DNA of 64,000 nt from Undibacterium_A arcticum (GCF_042660705.1 NZ_JBHSUQ010000001.1); one strand, 5' to 3'. Shown: positions 37,700 to 46,821, numbered from the stretch's first letter. The notes: generated by a model from the letters alone, not told the origin. A program made the numbers and translations.

Positions 37700-38563
37700 T
37701 CAGGCAGCAGGCCAATGCATTTCCCAGCTTGGCATGACGAGTCCAAAACGTTTGCCGAATTCACCTGCATCAAGACACGAATTTGCAGGTCTTTTGGCGG
37801 GCAGTGGGTAAGCCGTTGTCGGGATAGGGTTTAGTTTCGTGAGTTTCAAACTGGCCGGTGATTGCGCTGCCACGATCGCTTGAGCGAAGCCATGCCAGGT
37901 AGTTTTGCCCGAGTTCGTCAGGTTAAAAATACCGGATGTGAATTGTTCGGCACGACGCTCCAGCGAGGCTTGGCGAATCATATGCGCAGTGGCGTCGGCG
38001 ATATTCCTGGCCCAAGTAGGAGCCCCGAATTGGTCTGCAACGATACTGAGCTCGTCGCGCTCACGCGCCAACCGGAGAATGGTTTTGACAAAATTATTTC
38101 CGCGAGCGGCATAGACCCACGTGGTGCGCAGAATGAGGTAGTCGCATGCTGCTTGCCTAATCGCAATTTCGCCAGCCAGTTTCGAACGTCCGTAGGCATT
38201 GACCGGATTCGGCACGTCGTCTTCGACGTAGGGCTTGTCCTTGCTGCCGTCGAAAACATAATCGGTCGAGTAATGGATCAAGAGCGCATTGGCTTTGCGC
38301 GCCTCTTGTGCCAGAACGCCGACCGCTGTGCCGTTGATGACCGTGGCCAGTGCCTCTTCCTGTTCTGCCTTATCGACCGCGGTGTAGGCGGCGGCGTTGA
38401 CAACTACGTCCGGACGAATGTCCTGAATGAGCGCGGCTATTGTGTCTGGACGGGAAAGATCGCAACGTGCTCTATCAACTGCAATAACTTCACCTAGAGG
38501 CATCAGGCTACGCGCGAGCTCCCATCCAACCTGACCATTAGCACCAGTAACTAGCAACCTCAT
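37700..38563 (-). CDS. rfbD: dTDP-4-dehydrorhamnose reductase
   Basis: Last step of dTDP-L-rhamnose synthesis: NADPH-dependent reduction of dTDP-6-deoxy-L-lyxo-4-hexulose. The N-terminal 'LLVTGANGQVGWELARSL', 'NAAAYTAVDKAEQEE', 'STDYVFDGSKDKPYVEDD' and the Tyr-x-x-x-Lys in 'YGRSKLAGE' mark the RmlD family. The open frame extends to 38752, but ATG 38563 begins the conserved Rossmann strand and is chosen, giving 287 residues. It overlaps rfbC by 26 nt and precedes wzm, fitting one operon rfbB-A-C-D-wzm-wzt. Confidence 0.93.
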   Translation of the reverse strand: MRLLVTGANGQVGWELARSLMPLGEVIAVDRARCDLSRPDTIAALIQDIRPDVVVNAAAYTAVDKAEQEEALATVINGTAVGVLAQEARKANALLIHYSTDYVFDGSKDKPYVEDDVPNPVNAYGRSKLAGEIAIRQAACDYLILRTTWVYAARGNNFVKTILRLARERDELSIVADQFGAPTWARNIADATAHMIRQASLERRAEQFTSGIFNLTNSGKTTWHGFAQAIVAAQSPASLKLTKLNPIPTTAYPLPAKRPANSCLDAGEFGKRFGLVMPSWEMHWPAA

Positions 38564-39105
38564 TCGAAAACCTCGGCGTTTCCAATCGGACCCCAATCTT
38601 GTCTTTGGGTGATAGCTGTGGCTCATTGTCCAAGGGCCAATTGATACCGATCGCAGGGTCATTCCAGAGAATGCTGCGTTCAAATTCCGGCGCCCAATAA
38701 TCTGTGGTTTTATACAAAAATTCTGCTGAATCGCTGGTGACCACGAAACCATGGGCGAAACCAGGCGGCACCCATAATTGGCGTTTGTTGTCGGCAGACA
38801 AGGTCACACCGACCCATTGACCAAAGGTTGGCGAGCTTTTACGAATATCCACCGCCACGTCGAACACCTCACCAGCAACGACGCGCACGAGTTTGCCTTG
38901 CGGCTGCTGGATTTGATAATGCAAACCGCGCAATACGCCTTTGGCGGATTTGGAGTGGTTGTCTTGTACGAATTTTGTCGCAACGCCGGTTAATTCGGCG
39001 AAACGTCGCTCGTTGAAGCTTTCATAAAAAAAAACCGCGTTCGTCGCCGAATACCTTGGGTTCAATAATCAAAACGTCGGGAATAGATGTAGTCTGGATA
39101 CGCAT
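38538..39105 (-). CDS. rfbC: dTDP-4-dehydrorhamnose 3,5-epimerase, apparent frameshift
   Basis: Cupin-type epimerase, third step of dTDP-rhamnose synthesis. 'AKGVLRGLHYQIQQPQGKLV' contains the catalytic histidine, then 'GEVFDVAVDIRKSSPTFGQW' and 'LWVPPGFAHGFVVTSDSAEF'. The N-terminus (MRIQTTSIPDVLIIEPKVFG) lies in a second frame starting at ATG 39105. A run of nine A at 39026-39034 should be eight (GFFYESFNE). The corrected length is 188 residues, normal for RmlC. It lies two bases from the rfbA stop and overlaps rfbD. Confidence 0.9.
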
Positions 39106-39107
39106 AA

Positions 39108-40006
39108 TCAGTACACCTTATCGGTTAGAAGACCCAACAAATATCGCCCATAGCCGTTCTTTTGGAGCGGTCGCGCAAGCTCTTCCAGCTGTGCGGCGTC
39201 GATATAAGCTTTACGGAATGCGATTTCTTCTGGACAGGCGATTTTCAGGCCCTGCCGGTTTTCGATAGTGGCAATGAATTGCCCCGCTTCCAACAGAGAC
39301 TCATGGGTGCCGGTGTCGAGCCATGCCATGCCGCGCCCCATCAATTCGACATTCAATTGATTGCCTTCGAGGTAGACGCGATTAACATCGGTGATCTCTA
39401 ACTCGCCGCGTGGCGACGGCCTGATGCTGGCGGCAATGTCGCATACCTGCCGGTCGTAGAAATACAGACCGGTGACGGCGTAATTGGATTTGGCTGAGTC
39501 GGTTTCTCTTCAATACTGACTGCACGTCGCTCGGCGTCGAATTCGACAACACCGTAACGCTCCGGATCGTGGACATGATAGGCAAAGACCGTCGACCCAT
39601 GTTCGCGCTCGGAGGCTGCCAGCAATTGCGTTTCAAAATCGTGACCGTAGTAGATATTGTCGCCCAGGATCAAGGCAGATGGCGCGTCGCCGACAAATTC
39701 GCGGCCGATGATGAAGGCTTGCGCCAGACCATCGGGTGACGGCTGCACTGCATACGTCAGGTTGATGCCCCATTGGCGGCCGTCACCTAATAATTCCTGA
39801 AAGCGGGGGGTGTCGTGCGGTGTCGAGATGATCAGAATATCCCGTATCCCGGCCAGCATCAGCGTCGTCAGGGGGTAATAGATCATCGGCTTGTCGTACA
39901 CCGGCAGCAGCTGCTTGGAGACTGCCATCGTGACTGGGTACAGGCGAGTACCAGAGCCGCCGGCCAGGATGATGCCTTTGCGGCTGGTTTGTTTTGTTGT
40001 CACCAT
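39108..40006 (-). CDS. rfbA: Glucose-1-phosphate thymidylyltransferase, apparent frameshift
   Basis: Makes dTDP-glucose from dTTP and glucose-1-phosphate. 'GIILAGGSGTRLYPVTMAVS' is the nucleotidyltransferase signature, followed by 'LLPVYDKPMIYYPL' and the metal site 'LILGDNIYYG'. The frame breaks at 39489-39491, where three A (coding strand) should be four (EEKPTQPKSNYAVTGLYFYD). The C-terminal 'GMAWLDTGTHESLLEAGQFI' then runs to 39108. Corrected length is 299 residues. The start overlaps the rfbB stop by one base (TAATG). Confidence 0.92.
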
Positions 40007-41133
40007 TACGCGGTTCCTAGTTTGTCACCGCGATTTTCATCGCGTTGTTGATAGTTTTTAGCGACCCAGTTGAGGTAGTCGCCGGACTGCACATCGCGTA
40101 CCCATTCCTGGTTGTCCAGATACCACTGCACGGTTTTGCGGATGCCGGTCTCAAAAGTCTCTGCGGGCTTCCAGCCCAGTTCACGCTCGATCTTGCGGGC
40201 ATCGATCGCGTAGCGGCGGTCATGGCCGGGACGATCTGTAACGTAGGTAATCTGGTCGCGGTAGGAACCCATCCCGCTCCCAGCCTCGCCCTTGAAGGGT
40301 GAGGCGCTCTCTTTGGGATCAAGCTGGTCGAGGATGTCGCACAAGGTATGCACGACATCGAGGTTGGCTTTTTCGTTCCAGCCGCCGACGTTGTAGGTTT
40401 CGCCCAAGCGCCCTGCTTCCAGTACCCGGCGAATGGCGGCACAGTGGTCGCTCACATACAACCAGTCGCGTACCTGCTGGCCGTCGCCATAGATCGGCAG
40501 CGGCTTGCCGGCGCGAGCGTTGGTGATGATCAGCGGGATCAGCTTTTCCGGGAAATGGTAGGGGCCATAATTGTTGGAGCAATTGGTGGTCAGCGTCGGC
40601 AAGCCGTAGGTGTGATGGTAAGAACGCACCAGGTGATCCGACGCCGCCTTGGACGCGGAATACGGGCTGTTGGGCGCGTAGGTCGTGGTCTCGGTAAAAG
40701 GCGCGTCGTCCGGGCCGAGTGTGCCGTACACTTCGTCGGTGGACACATGCAAAAAGCGAAAGGCGGCCTTGCCTGCGTCATCCAAGCCGGACCAATAGGC
40801 GCGGGCCGCTTCCAGCAGGCTGAAGGTGCCGTTGATGTTGGTGGTCACGAACTCGCCGGGGCCGTGAATGGAGCGGTCGACGTGACTCTCTGCGGCAAAA
40901 TGCACGATCGCGCGCGGTTTGTGGGTGGCCAGCAGGGTGGCTACCAGAGCGGTGTCGCAGATGTCGCCCTGGACGAAAATGTGGCGCGGGTCCTGATTGA
41001 TCGAGGTCAGATTGTTCAGGTTGCCGGCGTAAGTGAGTTTGTCAAAGTTGATGACGGGTTCGTCGCTCTGGGCCAGCCAGTCGAGTACAAAATTCGAGCC
41101 GATAAATCCGGCACCACCTGTTACAAAGATCAT
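40006..41133 (-). CDS. rfbB: dTDP-glucose 4,6-dehydratase with an unusual 15-residue insert
   Basis: First gene of the O-antigen operon; converts dTDP-glucose to dTDP-4-keto-6-deoxyglucose. 'FVTGGAGFIGSNFVLDWL', 'HFAAESHVDRSIHGPGEFV', 'FLHVSTDEVYGTLG', the Tyr-x-x-x-Lys of 'YSASKAASDHLVRSY' and 'ITYVTDRPGHDRRYAIDARK' are all present. At 375 residues it is longer than usual, in part through 'ESASPFKGEAGSGMG' between 'LDPK' and 'SYRDQ', where the family normally has almost nothing. The DNA there is an imperfect palindrome like the intergenic ones. The reading frame is kept, so activity may survive. The promoter must lie in the 239-nt gap to apaH. Confidence 0.95.
   Translation of the reverse strand: MIFVTGGAGFIGSNFVLDWLAQSDEPVINFDKLTYAGNLNNLTSINQDPRHIFVQGDICDTALVATLLATHKPRAIVHFAAESHVDRSIHGPGEFVTTNINGTFSLLEAARAYWSGLDDAGKAAFRFLHVSTDEVYGTLGPDDAPFTETTTYAPNSPYSASKAASDHLVRSYHHTYGLPTLTTNCSNNYGPYHFPEKLIPLIITNARAGKPLPIYGDGQQVRDWLYVSDHCAAIRRVLEAGRLGETYNVGGWNEKANLDVVHTLCDILDQLDPKESASPFKGEAGSGMGSYRDQITYVTDRPGHDRRYAIDARKIERELGWKPAETFETGIRKTVQWYLDNQEWVRDVQSGDYLNWVAKNYQQRDENRGDKLGTA
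40267..40311. repeat. Palindromic repeat inserted in frame within rfbB
   Basis: 45 nt that encode the extra residues of RfbB. The core arms 'gcctcgccctt' (40283-40293) and 'aagggtgaggc' (40295-40305) pair with one mismatch. The flank 'cccatccc' and overall shape resemble the palindrome inside the elements at 6352-6568 and 13687-13889. Homology with these is suggested, not proven. Confidence 0.5.
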
Positions 41134-41372
41134 TCTTATCCTCGGCGAAATAGAAAATCGACAACCCGCTATTTTAACGGAAAAATGGGCGAATCCGGCC
41201 TGATGCCCGGCGACTGGGGTGTCAACGTGTGACTAATTGTAATAAATGGCGCATCGGTTGCTGCGTCGCAACAAAAGATCAGGATTGATGGTGCTGCACG
41301 GAGCGAGAAGTTCACTTGCATTGCAGTAAATTCACCTAAAATTAATCTGATTATTTGGGAAGAAACAAGCTT

Positions 41373-42203
41373 ATGAGTACGTATGTAATCGGCGATCTGC
41401 AAGGTTGCCGTCAACCGATGCAGGCGCTACTGACGCGGATCCACGCGCGGTCCGAGCGGCCGTCGCTGGCCTTCATCGGCGATCTGGTCAATCGTGGGCC
41501 GCAATCGTTGCCGACCTTGCGACAGATTGCGCAGAGCCGCGCCGCCGGTGATGCGGTCCTTACCGTGCTGGGCAACCATGATCTGCATCTGCTGGCGGTC
41601 GCGCATGGCATTCGCAAGTCGCATCGGTCCGACACCATCAAGGACATCCTGGACGCGCCGGATTGCATCGAGCTGCTCGACTGGATCCGTCACCAGCCGC
41701 TGGCGCATTTCGAAGATGGGCATTTACTGGTGCATGCCGGGGTCGTGCCGCAATGGAGCGCGCAGCAAACGCTGGCCTATGCGCACGAAGTCGAGGCGGT
41801 GCTGCGCGGGCCGGACTGGGTCGATTTCCTGCGCGAGATGTACGGCAATGCGCCGGACGCGTGGGATGAAGGGCTAACCGGGGTCGACCGCTTGCGTTGC
41901 ATCGTCAATGTGCTGACGCGGATCCGCTTTTGTACGCCCGAGGGCAAGCTGGAATTTACCACCAAGGGCGGGATTGACGCCGCCCCGCCCGGCTATCTGC
42001 CGTGGTTTGATGTGCCGGGGCGCCGCACCGAGGATGTGACGGTGGTGTTCGGGCACTGGTCGGCGCTGGGGCTGCTGATGCGGCCGAATCTGATCGGACT
42101 CGACACCGGCTGCATCTGGGGCGGCAAACTGACGGCGGTCTGCCTGGACGACCGTAGTGTGTTGCAGGTTGATTGCGCTGCCGCGACCGATCAGGCGCCC
42201 TGA
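41373..42203 (+). CDS. apaH: Bis(5'-nucleosyl)-tetraphosphatase, symmetrical
   Basis: Hydrolyses Ap4A to two ADP and can decap NpnN-RNA. Metallophosphoesterase motifs are 'YVIGDLQGCRQPMQAL', 'AFIGDLVNRGPQSLPTLRQI', 'LTVLGNHDLHLLAVAHGI' and 'LLVHAGVVPQWSAQQTLAY'. The C-terminal 'VFGHWSALGLLMRPNLIGLD' and 'CIWGGKLTAVCLD' are ApaH-specific. ATG 41373 is six codons inside the longest frame and begins the conserved fold, giving 276 residues. It is divergent from rfbB. The 239-nt gap 41134-41372 has no other gene. Confidence 0.95.
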   Translation: MSTYVIGDLQGCRQPMQALLTRIHARSERPSLAFIGDLVNRGPQSLPTLRQIAQSRAAGDAVLTVLGNHDLHLLAVAHGIRKSHRSDTIKDILDAPDCIELLDWIRHQPLAHFEDGHLLVHAGVVPQWSAQQTLAYAHEVEAVLRGPDWVDFLREMYGNAPDAWDEGLTGVDRLRCIVNVLTRIRFCTPEGKLEFTTKGGIDAAPPGYLPWFDVPGRRTEDVTVVFGHWSALGLLMRPNLIGLDTGCIWGGKLTAVCLDDRSVLQVDCAAATDQAP

Positions 42204-42304
42204 GGAGTTCTGTTAAACCCGGTCATGGCAATATACTCATGCCACTTTTATGGCATTTCACCCTGTTTATTTGTGCTAACAATCCATACTGCCAATGTCG
42301 TTAA

Positions 42305-42605
42305 TTTTTCCAGGTACCGTTCACGCTGAAATCCGCCCGCGTTATGGGATCCGTTCGCCCTGAGTAGCGAATGCATATCGAAGGGAGCGTTGTTCAGGCC
42401 GAGGTAGGCTTCGATACGCCGCTTTGCGGCTACTCAGCCCGAACGGATAACGGGGACGCAAAATTATGCGTATCGAAGGGAGCGTTGTTCACGGCTGAGG
42501 TAGGCTTCGATACGCCGCTTTGCGGCTACTCAGCCCGAACGGATAATGGGGACGCAACATTAACAGCCTTGCCCGAACGGATGAAGGAGACGAGAAATTA
42601 ACAGC
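42305..42605. repeat. REP-like palindromic repeats between apaH and plsC
   Basis: Same family as 15003-15415. Two tandem blocks contain 'tatcgaagggagcgttgttc', 'ggcttcgatacgccgctttg' and 'gcggctactcagcccgaacg'. The first half of a block is roughly the reverse complement of the second, so each can fold into a long hairpin. Non-coding, between convergent genes, where it could end transcription from both sides. Confidence 0.7.
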
Positions 42606-42641
42606 CCGGCCCGATATTTCCGACACATTGGGTAGTCAGGG

Positions 42642-43399
42642 TTATGGTTGCGACGGATCGACTTCCGGCATCAGCGTCACTCCCAGCGCCTGCGCCACCG
42701 CCTGCCTGGCGTCGGCCGCCAGTGCGCGACGATGGGCGCCGTTGACGTCAATCGATGGCAACAGCTTCAAATGGGCGCTGATATTGCGCGCCTTCAGGAT
42801 CGCGATCATGCTTTGGGCGAAGCTCATGTCACCGATGAATTCGACTGCAGAATGGTGCCGGCCCGCGGCGTCGAGATAGCGCAGCGCGTAGGGCTGGATC
42901 GGTACCTCGGCATCAATCGCCGCCTCGAACAAGTTGGCATGGAATGGCAGCAAGGTGCCCTGCGCAGCGGTGGTGCCCTCCGGAAAGAACGCGACGCGCT
43001 CGCCGGCGTGGATGCTGGCGACCAGCCCTTTGAAGATGCGGCTTACGTCACGCCGGTTGCCGCGCGCAATGAAGATGGTGCCGGCTTTGTCGCACAGCCA
43101 GCCGACCACCGGCCAGTCGCGGATATCGGATTTGGCGACGAAGCGGCACGGCTGCATCGCATTGATCACGAAGATGTCGAGCCATGAAATATGATTGGCC
43201 ACGACCACCGCACCCGGCACGAGCGTTGCGTCGCGCTGATTGACCTCGACGCGCACACCGCAAATCTTCAGCAACTGCTGCGACCAACGCCGGATCCGCC
43301 AGTCACGACCGCTGGCGTCGGTGCATGGGAACACGACAGCGCAGGAAACAGGCCGACACAGAGGTGTATGCAGACGCGCAACAGGTGATAGACGATCAT
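42642..43399 (-). CDS. plsC: 1-acyl-sn-glycerol-3-phosphate acyltransferase, apparent frameshift
   Basis: Makes phosphatidic acid by acylating lysophosphatidic acid at the membrane. The catalytic His-x4-Asp is in 'VVANHISWLDIFVINAMQPC', followed by 'RNRRDVSRIFKGLV' (motif II region: GTIFIARGNRR), the substrate motif 'VAFFPEGTTAAQGTLLPF' and 'EVPIQPYALRYLD'. The N-terminal membrane anchor (MIVYHLLRVCIHLCVGLF) lies in another frame from ATG 43399. A run of three A at 43346-43348 should be four. Corrected length is 252 residues, normal for PlsC. It converges with apaH across a repeat block. Confidence 0.88.
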
Positions 43400-43591
43400 G
43401 CGCCGCCTTTGAATCCGGATAATATACTCATTGGTGTATTTTTAAATTCGCTTTGAATATGCGGGGAATATCATAATTTTTAATGATACTCCCCATATTT
43501 TTGTATTTTTCACCTGTTTTTAAACGCTACGGTAGGCGCCCCTGAGCTTCGGCAAGCTCAAGCTAAACTGGCCGGCTCTTCATCAATTACT

Positions 43592-43702
43592 GGACTTACG
43601 CAAACGAAAAAGAAAGTAGGATGGGTGCAACCCATCTTTCTACCTTGGCGCTCAATGATGGGTTTCACCCATCCTACGAAATTACGCATTTTGCGTAAGT
43701 CC
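43592..43702. repeat. 111-bp inverted-repeat element (ggacttacgcaaa ends)
   Basis: Ends are 'ggacttacgcaaa' and 'ttttgcgtaagtcc'. Inside, 'gtaggatgggtgcaacccat' faces 'gatgggtttcacccatccta', a second inverted pair. The whole element can fold into one long hairpin. No coding capacity. Other intergenic bases from 43400 to 43591 hold no gene. Confidence 0.65.
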
Positions 43703-43726
43703 CAAATTGCCACCCTTCGCATCGTC

Positions 43727-43892
43727 GTCCCAGCGAACGCTGGGTCCCAGCGAACGCTGGGACCCAGTGGCGTTACTCAGCACGATTCGCCATACGTTGC
43801 CGCAACGGCTTATGTTGGGATTTTGTACCCGTCGTCTTATCAATAATTTAGGAGTGCAACGAACGACGCTGGGTCCCAGCGTTTGCTGGGAC
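43727..43892. repeat. Repeated GTCCCAGC palindromes upstream of pyrC' end
   Basis: Copies of 'gtcccagcgaacgctgggac' (43744-43763, with an overlapping half copy just before) and 'gtcccagcgtttgctgggac' (43873-43892) match the one at 7543-7562. Eight-base arms are perfect and the four-base loop varies. They lie downstream of both pyrC' and plsC regions and are non-coding. Confidence 0.65.
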
Positions 43893-43967
43893 GACAGTAA
43901 TTGTTGGGCACGTTTTACGGCGATGAACCTCAGCGCCTAAAATAATCGCGGCACGGCCGCCCATCCA

Positions 43968-45263
43968 TCACCTTTCGAACGCCACATGCCCGGCAACGAT
44001 GGTGGTCCTGACCTGCCCGGCCAGTTCATAGCCGAGGAAAGGTGTGTGCTTGCCCTGGCTGGCCAGGGCGCCGGCTTCGACCGTCCAGCGCGCGGCCGGG
44101 TCGAACAGGCAGATGTCGGCGACGCTGCCGACTGCCAGGTGGCCGCAATCCATGCCGGCGACAGCGGCGGGGTCGCAGGTGACCTTGCGGATCGCCCTGG
44201 ACACGCGCTGTTCCGGCGCGTCGACGGTCTCGTCGGCCCATTTCAGCGCCAGCGACAGCAGCAGTTCCAGGCCGGTCGCACCGGGCGTGGCCTCGCCGAA
44301 CGGCAGCAATTTTTCATCGTCGTCGACCGGCGTGTGGTCAGAGCAAATCGCGTCGATGCTGCCGTCCAGCAGTCCCTGGCGGATCGCATCGCGGTCGCGC
44401 TGGGCCCGAAACGGTGGCAGCATGCGGGCGTTGGAATCGTAATAGCCGATGTCCATTTCGGTCATGTGGATATGATGGGCGCCGACATCGCAGGTCACCG
44501 GCAAGCCTTCCTTCTTGGCTGCGCGGATCAGGTCCAGCCCCGCTGCCGACGAGATACGGCACAGATGAACGCGCGCACCGGTGGCGCGTACCAATTCGAA
44601 GATGGTATGCAGCGCAATGGTTTCGGCGATCACCGGGATGCCGGACAAGCCGAGCCGCGACGCCAGCGCGCCGCTGTGGGCATTGCCGTCGATCCCGATG
44701 TGCGCATCCTGCGGCCGCAGCCAGATGCAGTAGCCGAAGGTTTTGGCATACTCCATCGCGCGCAGCAGGACGTTGGTGTCGCGTATCGGCTGGGTCGCCT
44801 GCGAGAAGCCGACACAGCCCGATTCGGTCAGTTCCGCCATCTCGGTCAGCGCCTGCCCTTTCAGGCCGACAGTGAGTGCGCCGAGCGGGTAGACATGGGC
44901 GCGATTGAGCGTCTTGGCGCGGTGCTTGAGCATCTCGACCAGTCCCGGCTCATCGAGCACCGGGTCGGTGTCGGGCGGGCACACCAGGCTGGTGACGCCG
45001 CCCTGCATCGCGGCCTGCATTTCCGATTCCAGCGTGGCCTTGTATTCGTAACCCGGTTCGCGCAGGCGCGCGCTCAGGTCGACCAGGCCAGGCGCGACGA
45101 TCAGGCCGGCGGCGTCGATGGTGCGCTTGGGCGCGAAGTCGGCCGGTGCGTGGCCCGCGTCAAAAATCGCGGCAATCCTGCCACCGTCTATGTAAATGTC
45201 TTTGTTTGCGTCGATGCCGTTGGCCGGATCGACCAGTCGGCCGTTCTTGATATGCAGTTTCAT
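43968..45263 (-). CDS. pyrC': Dihydroorotase-like PyrC' (probably non-catalytic)
   Basis: 431-residue amidohydrolase-fold protein of the dihydroorotase type. Where active enzymes have a His-x-His metal site ('DxHxHLREPG'), this one reads 'LVDLSARLREPGYEYKATLE', so both histidines are missing. Other family stretches remain: 'GGVTSLVCPPDTDPVLDEPG', 'HLCRISSAAGLDLIRAAKKE', 'ICSDHTPVDDDEKLLPFGEA'. Such PyrC' proteins form a structural complex with aspartate transcarbamoylase in pseudomonads and relatives, and pyrB is the next gene upstream. ATG 45263 starts the conserved 'MKLHIKNGRLVDP'. A separate active pyrC must exist elsewhere. Confidence 0.9.
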   Translation of the reverse strand: MKLHIKNGRLVDPANGIDANKDIYIDGGRIAAIFDAGHAPADFAPKRTIDAAGLIVAPGLVDLSARLREPGYEYKATLESEMQAAMQGGVTSLVCPPDTDPVLDEPGLVEMLKHRAKTLNRAHVYPLGALTVGLKGQALTEMAELTESGCVGFSQATQPIRDTNVLLRAMEYAKTFGYCIWLRPQDAHIGIDGNAHSGALASRLGLSGIPVIAETIALHTIFELVRATGARVHLCRISSAAGLDLIRAAKKEGLPVTCDVGAHHIHMTEMDIGYYDSNARMLPPFRAQRDRDAIRQGLLDGSIDAICSDHTPVDDDEKLLPFGEATPGATGLELLLSLALKWADETVDAPEQRVSRAIRKVTCDPAAVAGMDCGHLAVGSVADICLFDPAARWTVEAGALASQGKHTPFLGYELAGQVRTTIVAGHVAFER

Positions 45264-45362
45264 TTTTTCCTTATCGCGTGGACCCGGATCCGCGCGCAGC
45301 AGCACGGCGCGCACGGAAACGGAACGATTGCTTACCTAGCTTGCTTGTTTTGACGGCTTACC

Positions 45363-46322
45363 TTAGTTACCCGCCAGGATCCCCATCACCGCCATCCGCA
45401 CCGCGATGCCGAATGTGACCTGCGGCAGGATCACTGCCTGCGCGCCGTCGGCCACCGCCGAGTCGATCTCAACGCCGCGGTTCATCGGGCCCGGATGCAT
45501 CACGATCGCGTCCGGCTTGGCCAGTGCCAGCCGCTCCGGTGTCAAGCCGTAGTTCTTGAAATATTCTTGCGCGGACGGCAGCAGCGCACCGTTCATGCGC
45601 TCGTTCTGCAGCCGCAGCATGATGATCACATCGACGCCTTTCAGCCCCTCATTCATGTCGGTGAACACGCGCACGCCCATCTGTTCGAGGCCGGCCGGCA
45701 GCAAGGTCAGCGGCCCAATCGCGCGGATCTCGGGCACGCCGAGCGTGGTCAGCGCGTGGATGTCGGAGCGCGCGACGCGACTGTGCAGGATGTCGCCGAC
45801 GATCGCGACCGTCAGATTGCTGAAATCCTGCTTGTAGTGCCGGATCGTGTACATGTCGAGCAGACCCTGGGTCGGGTGTGCATGGCGGCCGTCGCCGGCG
45901 TTGACCACCCGCACGTGGTCCTGACCGCTGTCACGCAGATGCTTGGCGATCAGGTGCGGGGCGCCGGATTGCGAGTGACGCACCACGAACATGTCGGCAT
46001 GCATCGCCGACAGGTTGTCGATGGTGTCGATCAGCGACTCGCCCTTGCTGGCGCTGGAGGCCGAAATATTCAGATTGATGACGTCGGCCGACAGCCGCTT
46101 GGCCGCGATTTCGAACGTGGTGCGGGTACGGGTCGAGTTTTCGAAGAACAGGTTGAACACGCTCTTGCCGCGCATCAGCGGCACCTTTTTCACTTCACGA
46201 TCGGATACGCCGACAAAGGAAGATGCGGTGTCGAGGATGTGGGTGACGATGGATCTGGGAAGGCCTTCGATGGTGAGCAGATGTTGCAGTTCACCGTTTT
46301 TGTTCAGTTGCGGATTAAGCAT
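45363..46322 (-). CDS. pyrB: Aspartate carbamoyltransferase catalytic subunit
   Basis: Commits carbamoyl phosphate and aspartate to pyrimidine synthesis. The carbamoyl-phosphate loop 'NLFFENSTRTRTTFEIAAKR' and the aspartate-domain 'GDGRHAHPTQGLLDMYTI' are canonical; 'IVGDILHSRVARSDIHALT' and 'DAIVMHPGPMNRGVEIDS' are also present. 319 residues, normal. The start overlaps the pyrR stop by 8 nt. A gap of about 100 nt separates it from pyrC'. The operon ruvX-pyrR-pyrB-pyrC' suggests PyrR influences expression. Confidence 0.96.
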   Translation of the reverse strand: MLNPQLNKNGELQHLLTIEGLPRSIVTHILDTASSFVGVSDREVKKVPLMRGKSVFNLFFENSTRTRTTFEIAAKRLSADVINLNISASSASKGESLIDTIDNLSAMHADMFVVRHSQSGAPHLIAKHLRDSGQDHVRVVNAGDGRHAHPTQGLLDMYTIRHYKQDFSNLTVAIVGDILHSRVARSDIHALTTLGVPEIRAIGPLTLLPAGLEQMGVRVFTDMNEGLKGVDVIIMLRLQNERMNGALLPSAQEYFKNYGLTPERLALAKPDAIVMHPGPMNRGVEIDSAVADGAQAVILPQVTFGIAVRMAVMGILAGN

Positions 46323-46821
46323 TGTCCACCGTCAGGGAAAGTTGGCCGTCGTCGGCCCGTCGCAGCACCAGGGTGCCGTCAAAATCGATCGTGGTCGCGA
46401 CGAAATCGGCGGCGATCGGCAACTCGCGGCCGCCGCGATCGACCAGCGCGGCCAGCAGGATCCTGGCCGGACGGCCATAGTCGAACAGCTCGTTGATCGC
46501 GGCGCGCGTGGTGCGGCCGGTGTACAGCACATCGTCCACCAGCAAAATCGTGGCGCCGTCGACATCGAACGGGATCTGGGTCGGCTTGACCTCGTGATGC
46601 AGGCCTTTTTCCGCATAATCATCGCGATAGAACGAGACATCGATGAAGCCTAGCCGCTCCTGCAATTGCAGCTCGGTCGCGAGTCTTTCGGCCAGCCAGG
46701 CACCGCCGGAATGGATCCCGACGATGGCCAGCCCCTCGGTACGCGCGAGCGCGGACTTGATGTGGGTCGCCAGGGTCGCGTACAGCGCCTCGGCATTGAG
46801 TTGGGGATTATTGTGTGTCAT
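46315..46821 (-). CDS. pyrR: PyrR, bifunctional pyr regulator / uracil phosphoribosyltransferase
   Basis: 168-residue phosphoribosyltransferase-fold protein. The PRPP-binding motif is 'ATILLVDDVLYTGRTTRAAI'. 'LAIVGIHSGGAWLAERLATE' and 'FIDVSFYRDDYAEKGLHHEV' match PyrR instead of Upp. In Gram-positives PyrR binds pyr mRNA to control attenuation. In proteobacteria the role is less clear and I see no obvious anti-terminator here. It overlaps ruvX by 14 nt and pyrB by 8 nt, so all four genes are probably translated from one mRNA. Confidence 0.93.
   Translation of the reverse strand: MTHNNPQLNAEALYATLATHIKSALARTEGLAIVGIHSGGAWLAERLATELQLQERLGFIDVSFYRDDYAEKGLHHEVKPTQIPFDVDGATILLVDDVLYTGRTTRAAINELFDYGRPARILLAALVDRGGRELPIAADFVATTIDFDGTLVLRRADDGQLSLTVDNA

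Noticed and set aside
43986..45353. 455-codon plus-strand frame opposite pyrC'
   Set aside because: Antisense shadow of pyrC', whose motifs and operon context are clear.
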